DNA of 64,000 bases from Streptomyces chartreusis NRRL 3882. GTDB lineage: Bacteria > Actinomycetota > Actinomycetes > Streptomycetales > Streptomycetaceae. A program made the position numbers and the translations under genes. The stretch's first letter is position 1. Each line of letters opens with the position of its first letter. The notes below the pieces were generated by a model, which saw only the letters and a list, made by a program, of their open reading frames with translations, did not search any database and was not told where the DNA came from. Positions 17,623 to 26,937 of this stretch are shown here, one piece after another. The stretch is from NCBI RefSeq assembly GCF_900236475.1, contig NZ_LT963352.1, positions 4,170,501 to 4,234,500 of the forward strand. Reading direction: 5' to 3'.

Positions 17623-18342
17623 TCAGGATCCCGGGAGCGCTTGGGTGGGGGCCGAGCTGTCCAGCAGGCGGTACCCCCGGCCGTACACGGTCTCCAGATG
17701 GCGTGGCCGGGCCGGGTCGTCCCCCAGCTTCCGGCGCAGGTTGCGCACATGGGCGTCCACCGTGCGCTCGAGTACATCGCTGTCGAAGCCGAAGGCGCTC
17801 TCGATGATCTGGGCCCGGGTGAACACCCGCCCCGGCTTGCGGGCCAGAGCCTCCAGGATGGAGAACTCCTTGGAGGTCAGCGCCACCGGACGGTCCGCCA
17901 CCCGGACCTCGAAGCGGGCGGTGTCCAGTTCGACCGCGCCGACCCGCAGCACCTCGCTCCCGGCCGCGCCGCCTTTCCTGGAGCGCCGCAGCAGCGCCCG
18001 TACGCGCGCGGTGAGTTCGCGGGGACTGTAGGGCTTGGTGAGGTAGTCGTCGGCCCCCAGATCAAGGCCGAGGAGCATGTCCTCCTCGGTGCTGCGGGCG
18101 GTCAGCAGCAGAATCGGCACCTCGGAGGCCTCGGCACGCAGAATGCGGCATACGTCGAGGCCGTCGACGAGCGGCAGCATCACATCGAGAACGATGAGAT
18201 CCAGCCCCGTCGAACGTGCCCGTTCCAGCGCTGCCCTGCCGTCGCCCACGACCTGCACGGCGTTGCCTTCCCGTTCCAGATAAATCCGTATGAGACGAGA
18301 TTGCTTTTCGTCGTCTTCGGCGACCAGGATGCGCGCGCTCAA
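17623..18342 (-). CDS. OmpR/PhoB-family response regulator
   Basis: A 239-residue two-component regulator. The receiver domain (1-120) shows the acidic pair EDD at 9-11, phosphoacceptor Asp in LIVLDVMLPLVDG near 53, Thr in LLLTARS, and Lys in YLTKPYSP. The DNA-binding winged helix (140-230) contains LTSKEFSILEALARKPGRVF and VDAHVRNLRRKLGDDP. Translation starts at a TTG (18342) with GGAG five bases ahead. It is almost certainly the partner of the convergent histidine kinase. The 11-bp direct repeat at 11260 is a plausible target. Confidence 0.95.
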   Translation of the reverse strand: MSARILVAEDDEKQSRLIRIYLEREGNAVQVVGDGRAALERARSTGLDLIVLDVMLPLVDGLDVCRILRAEASEVPILLLTARSTEEDMLLGLDLGADDYLTKPYSPRELTARVRALLRRSRKGGAAGSEVLRVGAVELDTARFEVRVADRPVALTSKEFSILEALARKPGRVFTRAQIIESAFGFDSDVLERTVDAHVRNLRRKLGDDPARPRHLETVYGRGYRLLDSSAPTQALPGS

Positions 18343-18544
18343 CGATTCTCCTCAGCGAGGCCCTGCACGATTCCATCACCGTTGATACCAACGCGCCCCC
18401 GGAATTCCCACCTCCGGGAAACTCCCGGTTCCCTGGACTGAAGGGCGTCGGGGGGCCTGAAGGCACCGAAAAAGGCATACGGCGCGTACAGCACGTACCT
18501 GCTCGTACGCGCCGACGCGCCGCCGGTGCGGAGGCCTGCCGGTC

Positions 18545-19072
18545 CTACTCCTCGTCCTCGGGCTTCTCCGCCTCGTTGATCTCCTCCTCGAGACCGAGCT
18601 GCTCGATGAGCCACTTGTCGAACTCGATCGCGGCCCGCACCCAGCTGACCGTCGAGGAGACGAAGTGCTCCAGGCTCACACCCATGCCGATCAGCATCTG
18701 GGCCTCGCCGATCAGGCGGACCGTGCCGTCGTCGTGGGTGTGGCTGTAGACCTTGGGCCACAGGGTGCGGCGGTTCCAGTCGTCGATGGACTCCAGGATC
18801 TGCGGCTTGGCCTCGATCTCGTGGGGCCGGTCGTAGAACGTCCGCACGGAGAAGACCTGCTGGTCTCCCTCACCCCGGAACATGAAGTAGGTGCGGAACT
18901 GCTCCCACGGCGCCGCGAGGTCCCCCTCGTCGTCGACGACGTACTTGAGCTCCATCTGGTCGAGGAGCTGCTTCACGAGGTCCTGATCCGGGACGACGGG
19001 GCCCGCCGGTCCTTGCGGCTGCGGCTCGGGCTGGCCCCCGAAGTTCGGAATCGAGGACGGGTCGATGGTCAC
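18545..19072 (-). CDS. YbjN domain protein
   Basis: A 175-residue cytoplasmic protein with a YbjN fold (residues about 35-150), typified by WEQFRTYFMFRGEGDQQVFSV and a TWxKVYSHTHDDG-like strand; the C-terminus is acidic (EEINEAEKPEDEE). The GTG at 19072 is preferred because GAAGGG lies eight bases before it; an ATG at 19132 would add 20 residues, including Pro/Gly sequence that overlaps a small hairpin. YbjN proteins are related to type III secretion chaperone folds and often act as co-chaperones or regulators, but no partner is evident here. The exact start is the main uncertainty. Confidence 0.84.
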   Translation of the reverse strand: MTIDPSSIPNFGGQPEPQPQGPAGPVVPDQDLVKQLLDQMELKYVVDDEGDLAAPWEQFRTYFMFRGEGDQQVFSVRTFYDRPHEIEAKPQILESIDDWNRRTLWPKVYSHTHDDGTVRLIGEAQMLIGMGVSLEHFVSSTVSWVRAAIEFDKWLIEQLGLEEEINEAEKPEDEE

Positions 19073-19291
19073 CGTGATTTTCCCTTCGTACGGATTCCGC
19101 CATCCTCCCCCATCCGGGGAGGGGGGTGGCAAGCCCCGACAGACCCTCTAAGCCCATGGCTGACACGATCCGGTCAACCGCAACCTCCAGGTGCCGCGCG
19201 CCGTCCTCCTGAATGACGGACGGAGGGGGCGACGGCGGCGGAACCGGACAGGGGCTGCACGCGGTGGCGGCTGATCCTGCCCGTCCTGGCC

Positions 19292-19708
19292 GTGCCGGTG
19301 CTCGTCCTCGGGTTCCTGATCGCCGGCCTCTTCGTCCGGGCTCTGCCGGACGAGGGGGATCCACGCGAGGGGGCCCTGCGGAAGGTGCCCCGCGGGCAGG
19401 CGCCGGCCTCCGGCGGCGCCTCGCCCCCGGCGCACGCCCACGTCGGGACCTGCACCCTGCAGCAGGGCATCGACGCCGCGTACACGGCGGTGCAGCGGAT
19501 GCCGCGCGAGGACGTCCGCGGCTGGCTGCGCGAGACGTATCCGAACGCGCCCGAGGCCCGCTCGGACGGCTCCTGCGGGGCGCTCTGTCTCGACGTGAGC
19601 CACGAGGACGGCCCGCCCGCCGCGGCCGGGGCGCACGTGGTGCAGGTGCGGGGGGAGTACGAGAACGCCGAGACAGCGCGGGTGCGCTTCTCGGCGTTCA
19701 CCATGTGA
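19292..19708 (+). CDS. Small membrane-anchored or secreted protein, unknown function
   Basis: A 138-residue frame with a hydrophobic N-terminus (WRLILPVLAVPVLVLGFLIAGLF) that would anchor or export it. The rest is soluble with cysteines in GTCTLQQGI, DGSCGAL and LCLDVS, and a regular ending VQVRGEYENAETARVRFSAF. No ATG is in frame ahead of the helix; the GTG at 19292 falls inside the hydrophobic segment, and the frame is open only from 19217 without a good start, so the true start is unclear. Codon-position GC bias favours this frame. It is convergent with clpB. I do not recognise the family. Confidence 0.6.
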   Translation: MPVLVLGFLIAGLFVRALPDEGDPREGALRKVPRGQAPASGGASPPAHAHVGTCTLQQGIDAAYTAVQRMPREDVRGWLRETYPNAPEARSDGSCGALCLDVSHEDGPPAAAGAHVVQVRGEYENAETARVRFSAFTM

Positions 19709-19722
19709 CGTCCTGTGACGTC

Positions 19723-22320
<2,598 letters not shown>

Positions 22321-22364
22321 GTTCGCGTTCTCCTCCTTGCACTGACCCGAACGACTTGCACAAA

Positions 22365-22385
22365 GTTGAGTCTAGTCCACTCAAG
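22365..22385 (-). promoter_or_regulatory. HAIR element (HspR operator) of clpB
   Basis: TTGAGT-N7-ACTCAA, the half-sites at 22366-22371 and 22379-22384, matching the published HAIR consensus CTTGAGT-N7-ACTCAAG except for one outer base. It lies 45 bases upstream of the clpB ATG, inside the 103-base region shared with the divergent PPOX gene. Confidence 0.92.
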
Positions 22386-22423
22386 GCCGGTTCGGGGAGG
22401 AGGCAGGGGTTAAGTTCCGGGGC

Positions 22424-22840
22424 ATGGCGACCAAGTACTCCGTCGATCCGGGCGCCCCGGACCCGCCGTATCTCACCTTCTGGCGGGAGCGGCACGTGTG
22501 CACCCTGACGACTCCCCGCCCGGACGGCACTCCGCACGTGGTACCCGTCGGGGTCACATACGATCCCGCGGCCCGGCTCGCCCGGGTGATCACGAACAAG
22601 GCGAGCGCCAAGGTGCGGCACGTCCTGGCCGCCGGGGAGCAGGGCGCGGCGGTCGCGGTCTGCCAGCTGGAGGGCCGGCGCTGGGCGACGCTGGAGGGCC
22701 GGGCCTTCGTCCGCACGGAACCGGAGCGGGTGGCGGAGGCGGAACGCCGCTACGCGGAACGCTACGGACGGACCCCCTCGCCGAACCCCGCACGTGTGGT
22801 GATCGAGATCGAGCTGACGCGAGCGATGGGGCGCGGTTGA
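22424..22840 (+). CDS. PPOX-class flavin/F420-binding oxidoreductase
   Basis: A 138-residue split-barrel protein of the pyridoxamine-5'-phosphate oxidase-like superfamily. The opening strands read FWRERHVCTLTTPRPDGTPHVVPVGVTYD, typical of actinobacterial F420-dependent enzymes (FDORs) such as biliverdin reductase-like proteins, followed by ARLARVITNKASAKVRH, the usual cofactor phosphate contact. It could use F420 or FMN; substrate unknown. It is divergent from clpB and may be affected by the HAIR site between them. A perfect 17-bp hairpin follows downstream. Confidence 0.85.
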   Translation: MATKYSVDPGAPDPPYLTFWRERHVCTLTTPRPDGTPHVVPVGVTYDPAARLARVITNKASAKVRHVLAAGEQGAAVAVCQLEGRRWATLEGRAFVRTEPERVAEAERRYAERYGRTPSPNPARVVIEIELTRAMGRG

Positions 22841-22936
22841 TCGACGCGGTTGATCGAAGTGAAAATCCACACCGGTGATCGACTGGATCCGGCCACTGCG
22901 CGACTGGGGTGATACCCGGAAATGTCTCCAGAAACT

Positions 22937-22977
22937 GCAGCGGCGTCACCGTGTTCAGGTCACGGTGACGCCGCTGC
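22937..22977. terminator. Perfect 17-bp bidirectional terminator hairpin
   Basis: The stem halves 22937-22953 and 22961-22977 are fully complementary around a seven-base loop. It lies between the ends of the convergent PPOX and Rieske-like genes and can serve both. Confidence 0.88.
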
Positions 22978-23020
22978 GGGGGGAAGCACCTGAGCGATCT
23001 GTTACGACGGGGGAATCGCG

Positions 23021-23356
23021 TCAGGCACTGCGGGGGGTGGCAGAGATGGTCCTCGGGACAGGTGAGTCGGCTTCCACCTGCTCGTGGTCCCGTTTATCCA
23101 GATTCACAAAGATCATTCCGTACCGTACGGCACACCGCACAGGCTGCGGCGCCCCCCGAGGCCGCCGCAGACACCGGTAAGCCCGTACGTCCTCGTCCTC
23201 GTCCCGCGTGACGACCACCGGCTCGCCGAAAACGGTCACCATCAACGAGTCGCCGCTGTGGGGGATGGCGGTGACCAGGTCGATGAAGTGCCAGCCGGAA
23301 CGGTAGGCGGTGGCCATCTCACGGCGGAAGGAGCGGTCGTCGGGTGGAGTGGTCAA
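23021..23356 (-). CDS. Small protein resembling a Rieske domain with both ligand histidines replaced
   Basis: A 111-residue protein. Its order of segments follows a Rieske oxygenase N-terminus: WHFIDLVTAIPHSGDS, then FGEPVVVTRDEDEDVRAY, a cysteine box, and YGMIFVNLD. In true Rieske domains the box is C-x-H...C-x2-H; here it reads Cys62-x-Arg64 and Cys75-x2-Arg78, so a normal 2Fe-2S centre is unlikely, and the intervening spacing is shorter than usual. There is no catalytic domain. The TTG at 23356 has GGGAG seven bases ahead; an ATG at 23317 is the alternative. It starts two bases after the stop of the secreted repeat-peptide gene, so they are coupled. Function unknown; a binding or modification partner for the peptide is one inference. 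Confidence 0.68.
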   Translation of the reverse strand: MTTPPDDRSFRREMATAYRSGWHFIDLVTAIPHSGDSLMVTVFGEPVVVTRDEDEDVRAYRCLRRPRGAPQPVRCAVRYGMIFVNLDKRDHEQVEADSPVPRTISATPRSA

Positions 23357-23358
23357 GG

Positions 23359-23553
23359 TCAGCTCCCGGCTCCGTCTGCCGTGGCCGCAGCCGGCCACAC
23401 ACTGTCGGCCAGAACATGGCTCTTGGTAGCCGCAGGCCAGACACTGTCCGCCCGGTCATCGCCCTTCGCACCCGAGAGGCCGCTCACAGCCCCGAAGGCC
23501 ACGACGGCAGAGAAGGCGGCGACAAGCCCCAAGCGAAGCATTCTGTTACGCAT
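23359..23553 (-). CDS. Secreted precursor peptide with two ADSVWPAA repeats
   Basis: A 64-residue precursor. Residues 1-30 form a signal peptide (MRNRMLRLGLVAAFSAVVAF, then small residues to about 29). The remaining 33 or so residues contain ADSVWPAA twice, at 35-42 and 49-56, a 14-residue period, and end TADGAGS; there is no cysteine. The ATG at 23553 is chosen; a GTG at 23571 adds six residues. It is immediately upstream of the Rieske-like gene (2-base gap) and divergent from a pair of LuxR-type regulators. The layout suggests an exported signal or a modified peptide, but nothing in the sequence proves it. Confidence 0.7.
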   Translation of the reverse strand: MRNRMLRLGLVAAFSAVVAFGAVSGLSGAKGDDRADSVWPAATKSHVLADSVWPAAATADGAGS

Positions 23554-23646
23554 AGTCGGCTTCGTCCTCACTTGAAGGTCCCCTCTTCCCCCGTCGAATA
23601 CGACGATGGCTCATTCGGGCACGTCATGGCCACAGAATCAATGCAT

Positions 23647-23666
23647 CATGTTCCTGCATGTTCAGG
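23647..23666 (+). promoter_or_regulatory. Tandem 10-bp direct repeat ahead of LuxR-type regulator 1
   Basis: CATGTTCCTG followed directly by CATGTTCAGG, one helical turn apart, 19 bases before the TTG start at 23685 and in the region shared with the divergent peptide gene. It is a candidate operator for one of the nearby regulators. Confidence 0.35.
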
Positions 23667-23684
23667 ACCCTGGGGGGTGGAGAT

Positions 23685-24677
23685 TTGACAACGAATCGGA
23701 CCAAGGTGACACATCCCCATGTGGTGACCGAGATGTGCGAGGAAGGTGGCCGACTTTACGCGAACGCCCTGCGTGCGGGACGAATCCTGCGGACGGATGT
23801 GGAAGCGGCTCCCTGCCTGATGGAGTTCGCCCTGCTCCACCCGGATCCCGACGACCCGGACTGGCTGCGGCCCATACCCCCGGCCGTGGCACTCGCCCAG
23901 CGGCTCAATCCCATCGAGAACGAGATCACCGAGCGCAGGCGCGTGTCGGTCGAACTGTCCGATGCCTTCGCCCCGTTCATGGCACTCAGCGCCCAGAACG
24001 CGATGACCAGCGACTCGATCACGGTGCTGGAGGGCAGCGAGCGCATCAATGCGGCGCTCAACCTGGCCACGGCCCAGTGTCAGACCGAGATGCTGACGAT
24101 CCAGCCGAGCGGCCACCGGCCCGAGCGCAGCCTGATCCAGGGCCTGGAGCGCGACCGGCCGCTGATCGAACGTGGTGTGCGCATACGGACGTTGTATCCG
24201 CACACGGCCCGGTACAACCCTGAGAGGCTCGCCTACGCGGGCCAACTCTCCGACGGCAAGGTGGAGCACCGGACCATCGACGGACTGGTCGAGCGGCTCA
24301 TCGTCTGTGACGAGACCGTCGCCTTCATCCCCACCCGCGACGACCAGAAGATCGCGCTCGAACTCCGTCACCCGGGCCTCGTCTGTTACCTGATCAAGGT
24401 CTTCGAGTTCATGTGGGACCGAGCAGTCCCGCTGAGCGCCGGCGCCCCCTACGAAACCGCCCCCGACGGCATCACGGAGATCCAGCACTCGATCGCCAAG
24501 CTCCTGGTCGAAGGGCACGTCGACGAGGCCATAGCCCGCCGCCTCGGTATGAACGTCCGCACCTGCCGGGCCCACATTGCCAAGCTGGCCCATGCCCTGG
24601 GGAGCGGCAGCCGCGCCCAACTCGGCTATCTCATCGCCCAGTCCGGAATCCTGGAGCGCGAGGGAGCAGCCGAGTGA
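23685..24677 (+). CDS. LuxR-type regulator 1 with PLD/TrmB-like sensor domain
   Basis: A 330-residue regulator. Residues about 10-100 are a helical N-terminal region (CEEGGRLYANALRAG, LLHPDPDDPDWL), about 100-240 resemble the phospholipase D-like effector domain of TrmB-type regulators (EMLTIQPSG, GVRIRTLYPHTARY, VERLIVCDETVAFIP), and 255-325 are a LuxR-type HTH (EIQHSIAKLLVEGHVDEAIA, RRLGMNVRTCRAHIAKL). There is no receiver domain. The TTG at 23685 sits after GGGGGGTGGAGA; an ATG at 23658 lacks a ribosome site. Its stop overlaps the GTG of the next regulator by four bases. Confidence 0.86.
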   Translation: MTTNRTKVTHPHVVTEMCEEGGRLYANALRAGRILRTDVEAAPCLMEFALLHPDPDDPDWLRPIPPAVALAQRLNPIENEITERRRVSVELSDAFAPFMALSAQNAMTSDSITVLEGSERINAALNLATAQCQTEMLTIQPSGHRPERSLIQGLERDRPLIERGVRIRTLYPHTARYNPERLAYAGQLSDGKVEHRTIDGLVERLIVCDETVAFIPTRDDQKIALELRHPGLVCYLIKVFEFMWDRAVPLSAGAPYETAPDGITEIQHSIAKLLVEGHVDEAIARRLGMNVRTCRAHIAKLAHALGSGSRAQLGYLIAQSGILEREGAAE

Positions 24678-25660
24678 CCTCGGCTCCCCATCAGCGACAC
24701 AGCGCAGAACAACTGTGCTCGACGGGAAGAAGGCTGTACGAACAGGCGCTCCGTCAGGGGTACCTGCCGATCGAGGTGACCGAGGCGGCCCCATGCCTGA
24801 TCAACCTGGGACTGCTCCGCCCCAGCGCCGACAGCCTGAGCCGATTGGAGCCGGTTGCGCCGGTCGTCGCTCTGCACCGGCTCCTGCGTGCCTCCGAGGA
24901 ACAGATCGCCCGGGAACGGCGGCGCGAGGCACGGCTGACGGAGACATTCGACCCCCTCCTACGACTCGGCGGCTATCCGGAGGCCACCGACGCCTCGCAC
25001 CTCCGCACGCTCTCCGGCACGGAGCAGATCAACGGGGCCATCACCGAGGCCATGGCCCAGGCGTCCCGGGAGGTGCTCACGATCCAGCCCCGTACCGGGC
25101 TCACCGGACGACGCGGTGAGGAGTCCGACGCGATCGCCCTGGTCCGGGACCAGGACGTACTGGATCGCGGCGCACGTGTGCGCACTCTCTACCCGCACAC
25201 CCTGCGCCACTTCCCCAGCATCGCGGCCCGTCACGAGCGACTGGTGGGAGACATCGAGGCCCGCAGTCTGGACGAGGTCACCGACCGGATGATCCTCATC
25301 GATGCTGCTGTCGCCTTCATCCCCGTGGATCCGGACGGCACCGTCGCGCTGGAGATCCGACACCCGGCGATCGCCCGCCATCTGGCCACCACCTTCGACC
25401 GATTGTGGCGCCTGGCGACCCCCATGTACCCCGAAGCCGTCCCCCCGCCCTCCCCCAACGGCATCACCCCCCGCCAACGCGCCATAGCCGCCCTCCTCAC
25501 CGAAGGCCACACCGACGCCGTCATAGCCGACCGCCTCGGCATGAACATCCGCACCGCCCGCGTCCACATCGCCAAGCTCGCCGCGACGCTGGGCAGTCAG
25601 AGCAGGGCCCAACTCGGCTACCTCATCGGGCAGTCCGGGATTCTTGACCAGGAACGCTGA
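24674..25660 (+). CDS. LuxR-type regulator 2 with PLD/TrmB-like sensor domain
   Basis: A 328-residue paralogue of the preceding gene with the same order: helical N-terminus (LCSTGRRLYEQALRQGYLP, EAAPCLINLGLL), PLD/TrmB-like middle (EVLTIQPRTG, RGARVRTLYPHTLRHF, VTDRMILIDAAVAFIP) and LuxR-type HTH (TPRQRAIAALLTEGHTDAVI, ADRLGMNIRTARVHIAKL). The GTG at 24674 overlaps the previous stop, so the two are translationally coupled and may form a heteromer. The last 38 bases overlap the convergent third regulator. Confidence 0.86.
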   Translation: MTSAPHQRHSAEQLCSTGRRLYEQALRQGYLPIEVTEAAPCLINLGLLRPSADSLSRLEPVAPVVALHRLLRASEEQIARERRREARLTETFDPLLRLGGYPEATDASHLRTLSGTEQINGAITEAMAQASREVLTIQPRTGLTGRRGEESDAIALVRDQDVLDRGARVRTLYPHTLRHFPSIAARHERLVGDIEARSLDEVTDRMILIDAAVAFIPVDPDGTVALEIRHPAIARHLATTFDRLWRLATPMYPEAVPPPSPNGITPRQRAIAALLTEGHTDAVIADRLGMNIRTARVHIAKLAATLGSQSRAQLGYLIGQSGILDQER

Positions 25661-26666
25661 GGGTCGGCGAAGCAGCCGGCCGCAGCGGACCGTCCAGGCC
25701 CGCCTGGGCGATCCGCACGCCCAACTGCGTACGGCTCGCCGCCCCGAGCGTCTCCGACAGCCGGGCGATGTGCGCCCGGCACGTCCGCACACTGATCCCC
25801 AGCCGTTCCGCGATCACCGCGTCCTGGTGGCCCTCCGCCAGCAGCGCGGCGATGGACTGCTCCCGGTGCGAGATGCCCTCGATGCCGGTGTCGGGAAGCG
25901 GCGCCGTCAGCGGGATGGCCAGGCGCCAGAGTCGCTCGAACACCGTGACCAGGTACTCGACGATCGCCGGGTGCCGTAGCTCCAGGGCCATCGTGCGGTC
26001 GGTGTTGGCGGGGATGAAGGCCACCGTCCGGTCGAAGAGGATCAGCCGGTCGATCACCTCGTCCAGTGTGCGCGCCTCCACCGCGTCGCCCATCAGCTCC
26101 AGATAGGTCATCAGACCCTGCCCGTGCCGGGCGACATGCGTGTACAGGTCCCGCATCCGCACGCCCCGGCCGCGCAACGCCAGTGCCCGGTGCAGCCCCT
26201 CGGAGAGTTCCGCCTCGCGCCGGATGCCGCCCGGCTGCACCGTGAGCACCTCGGTCGTGCACGCCTGGGTCGCCTCGTCCATCGCGGCCTGGATCCGGGC
26301 GAGCCCGTCCAGCACCCGGATCGCCGAGCCCTCGGCCGCGAGCGGGGCCGGCTGCACCTGTCGTCCCAGCCCGGCGTACCACTCGAACGCCGCCACGGCC
26401 GAACCCACCCGCCGCTGGCTCGCGCTGACCTCGTCGTACATCCCGCGCAGCAGCCGGGTCATGACCTCCTGCGGAGAGGTCGGCACCAGCCAGTCCATGT
26501 CGTCGGGGTCCGGGTGCAGCAGGGCGAGTTCCAGCAGACAGGGCACCGGATCCGCGTCCCGGCGCGGCACGCGGCCCCGCCGTACGGCCCGGGAGTACAC
26601 GCGATCCCCGGCCTCGCACAGTCGGTCGGCACCATGTGGATGCTGCTCCGCCCCGCGCCCGGCCAT
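25623..26666 (-). CDS. LuxR-type regulator 3 with PLD/TrmB-like sensor domain
   Basis: A 347-residue third paralogue on the opposite strand. It has LCEAGDRVYSRAVRRGRVP and LLELALLHPDPDDMDWL, the middle domain with EVLTVQPGG, RGVRMRDLYTHVARH and IDRLILFDRTVAFIP, and the HTH with HREQSIAALLAEGHQDAVI and AERLGISVRTCRAHIARL. The ATG at 26666 follows GGTGGG; a TTG at 26708 would add 14 residues. The C-terminal tail is longer than in the other two and is encoded by DNA antisense to the end of regulator 2. Confidence 0.86.
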   Translation of the reverse strand: MAGRGAEQHPHGADRLCEAGDRVYSRAVRRGRVPRRDADPVPCLLELALLHPDPDDMDWLVPTSPQEVMTRLLRGMYDEVSASQRRVGSAVAAFEWYAGLGRQVQPAPLAAEGSAIRVLDGLARIQAAMDEATQACTTEVLTVQPGGIRREAELSEGLHRALALRGRGVRMRDLYTHVARHGQGLMTYLELMGDAVEARTLDEVIDRLILFDRTVAFIPANTDRTMALELRHPAIVEYLVTVFERLWRLAIPLTAPLPDTGIEGISHREQSIAALLAEGHQDAVIAERLGISVRTCRAHIARLSETLGAASRTQLGVRIAQAGLDGPLRPAASPTLSVPGQESRTAR

Positions 26667-26937
26667 CGCCGATCCCACCCCCGGTTTCGCCGTCTTTCCG
26701 CAGCGCAACTATGCGCGGACCGGACCTGCTCCGCAACACGGCTCCCCGCACCACCCTCGCCGGAAACCACCGGTACATCCCGGTATTCCCGCGCCTCAGC
26801 TCCTCACCTTGCAACAAATGGCCGGGGGGTGACCGGATCCCGCCGGACCCCTCCGGGGGTGAGGCGGAGGAGGCCGGGGAGAACGGAAGGGGTGGATGGA
26901 AGGGCAGGGGGAGGGCGGAAGGCGGCGGAGCGATCGG

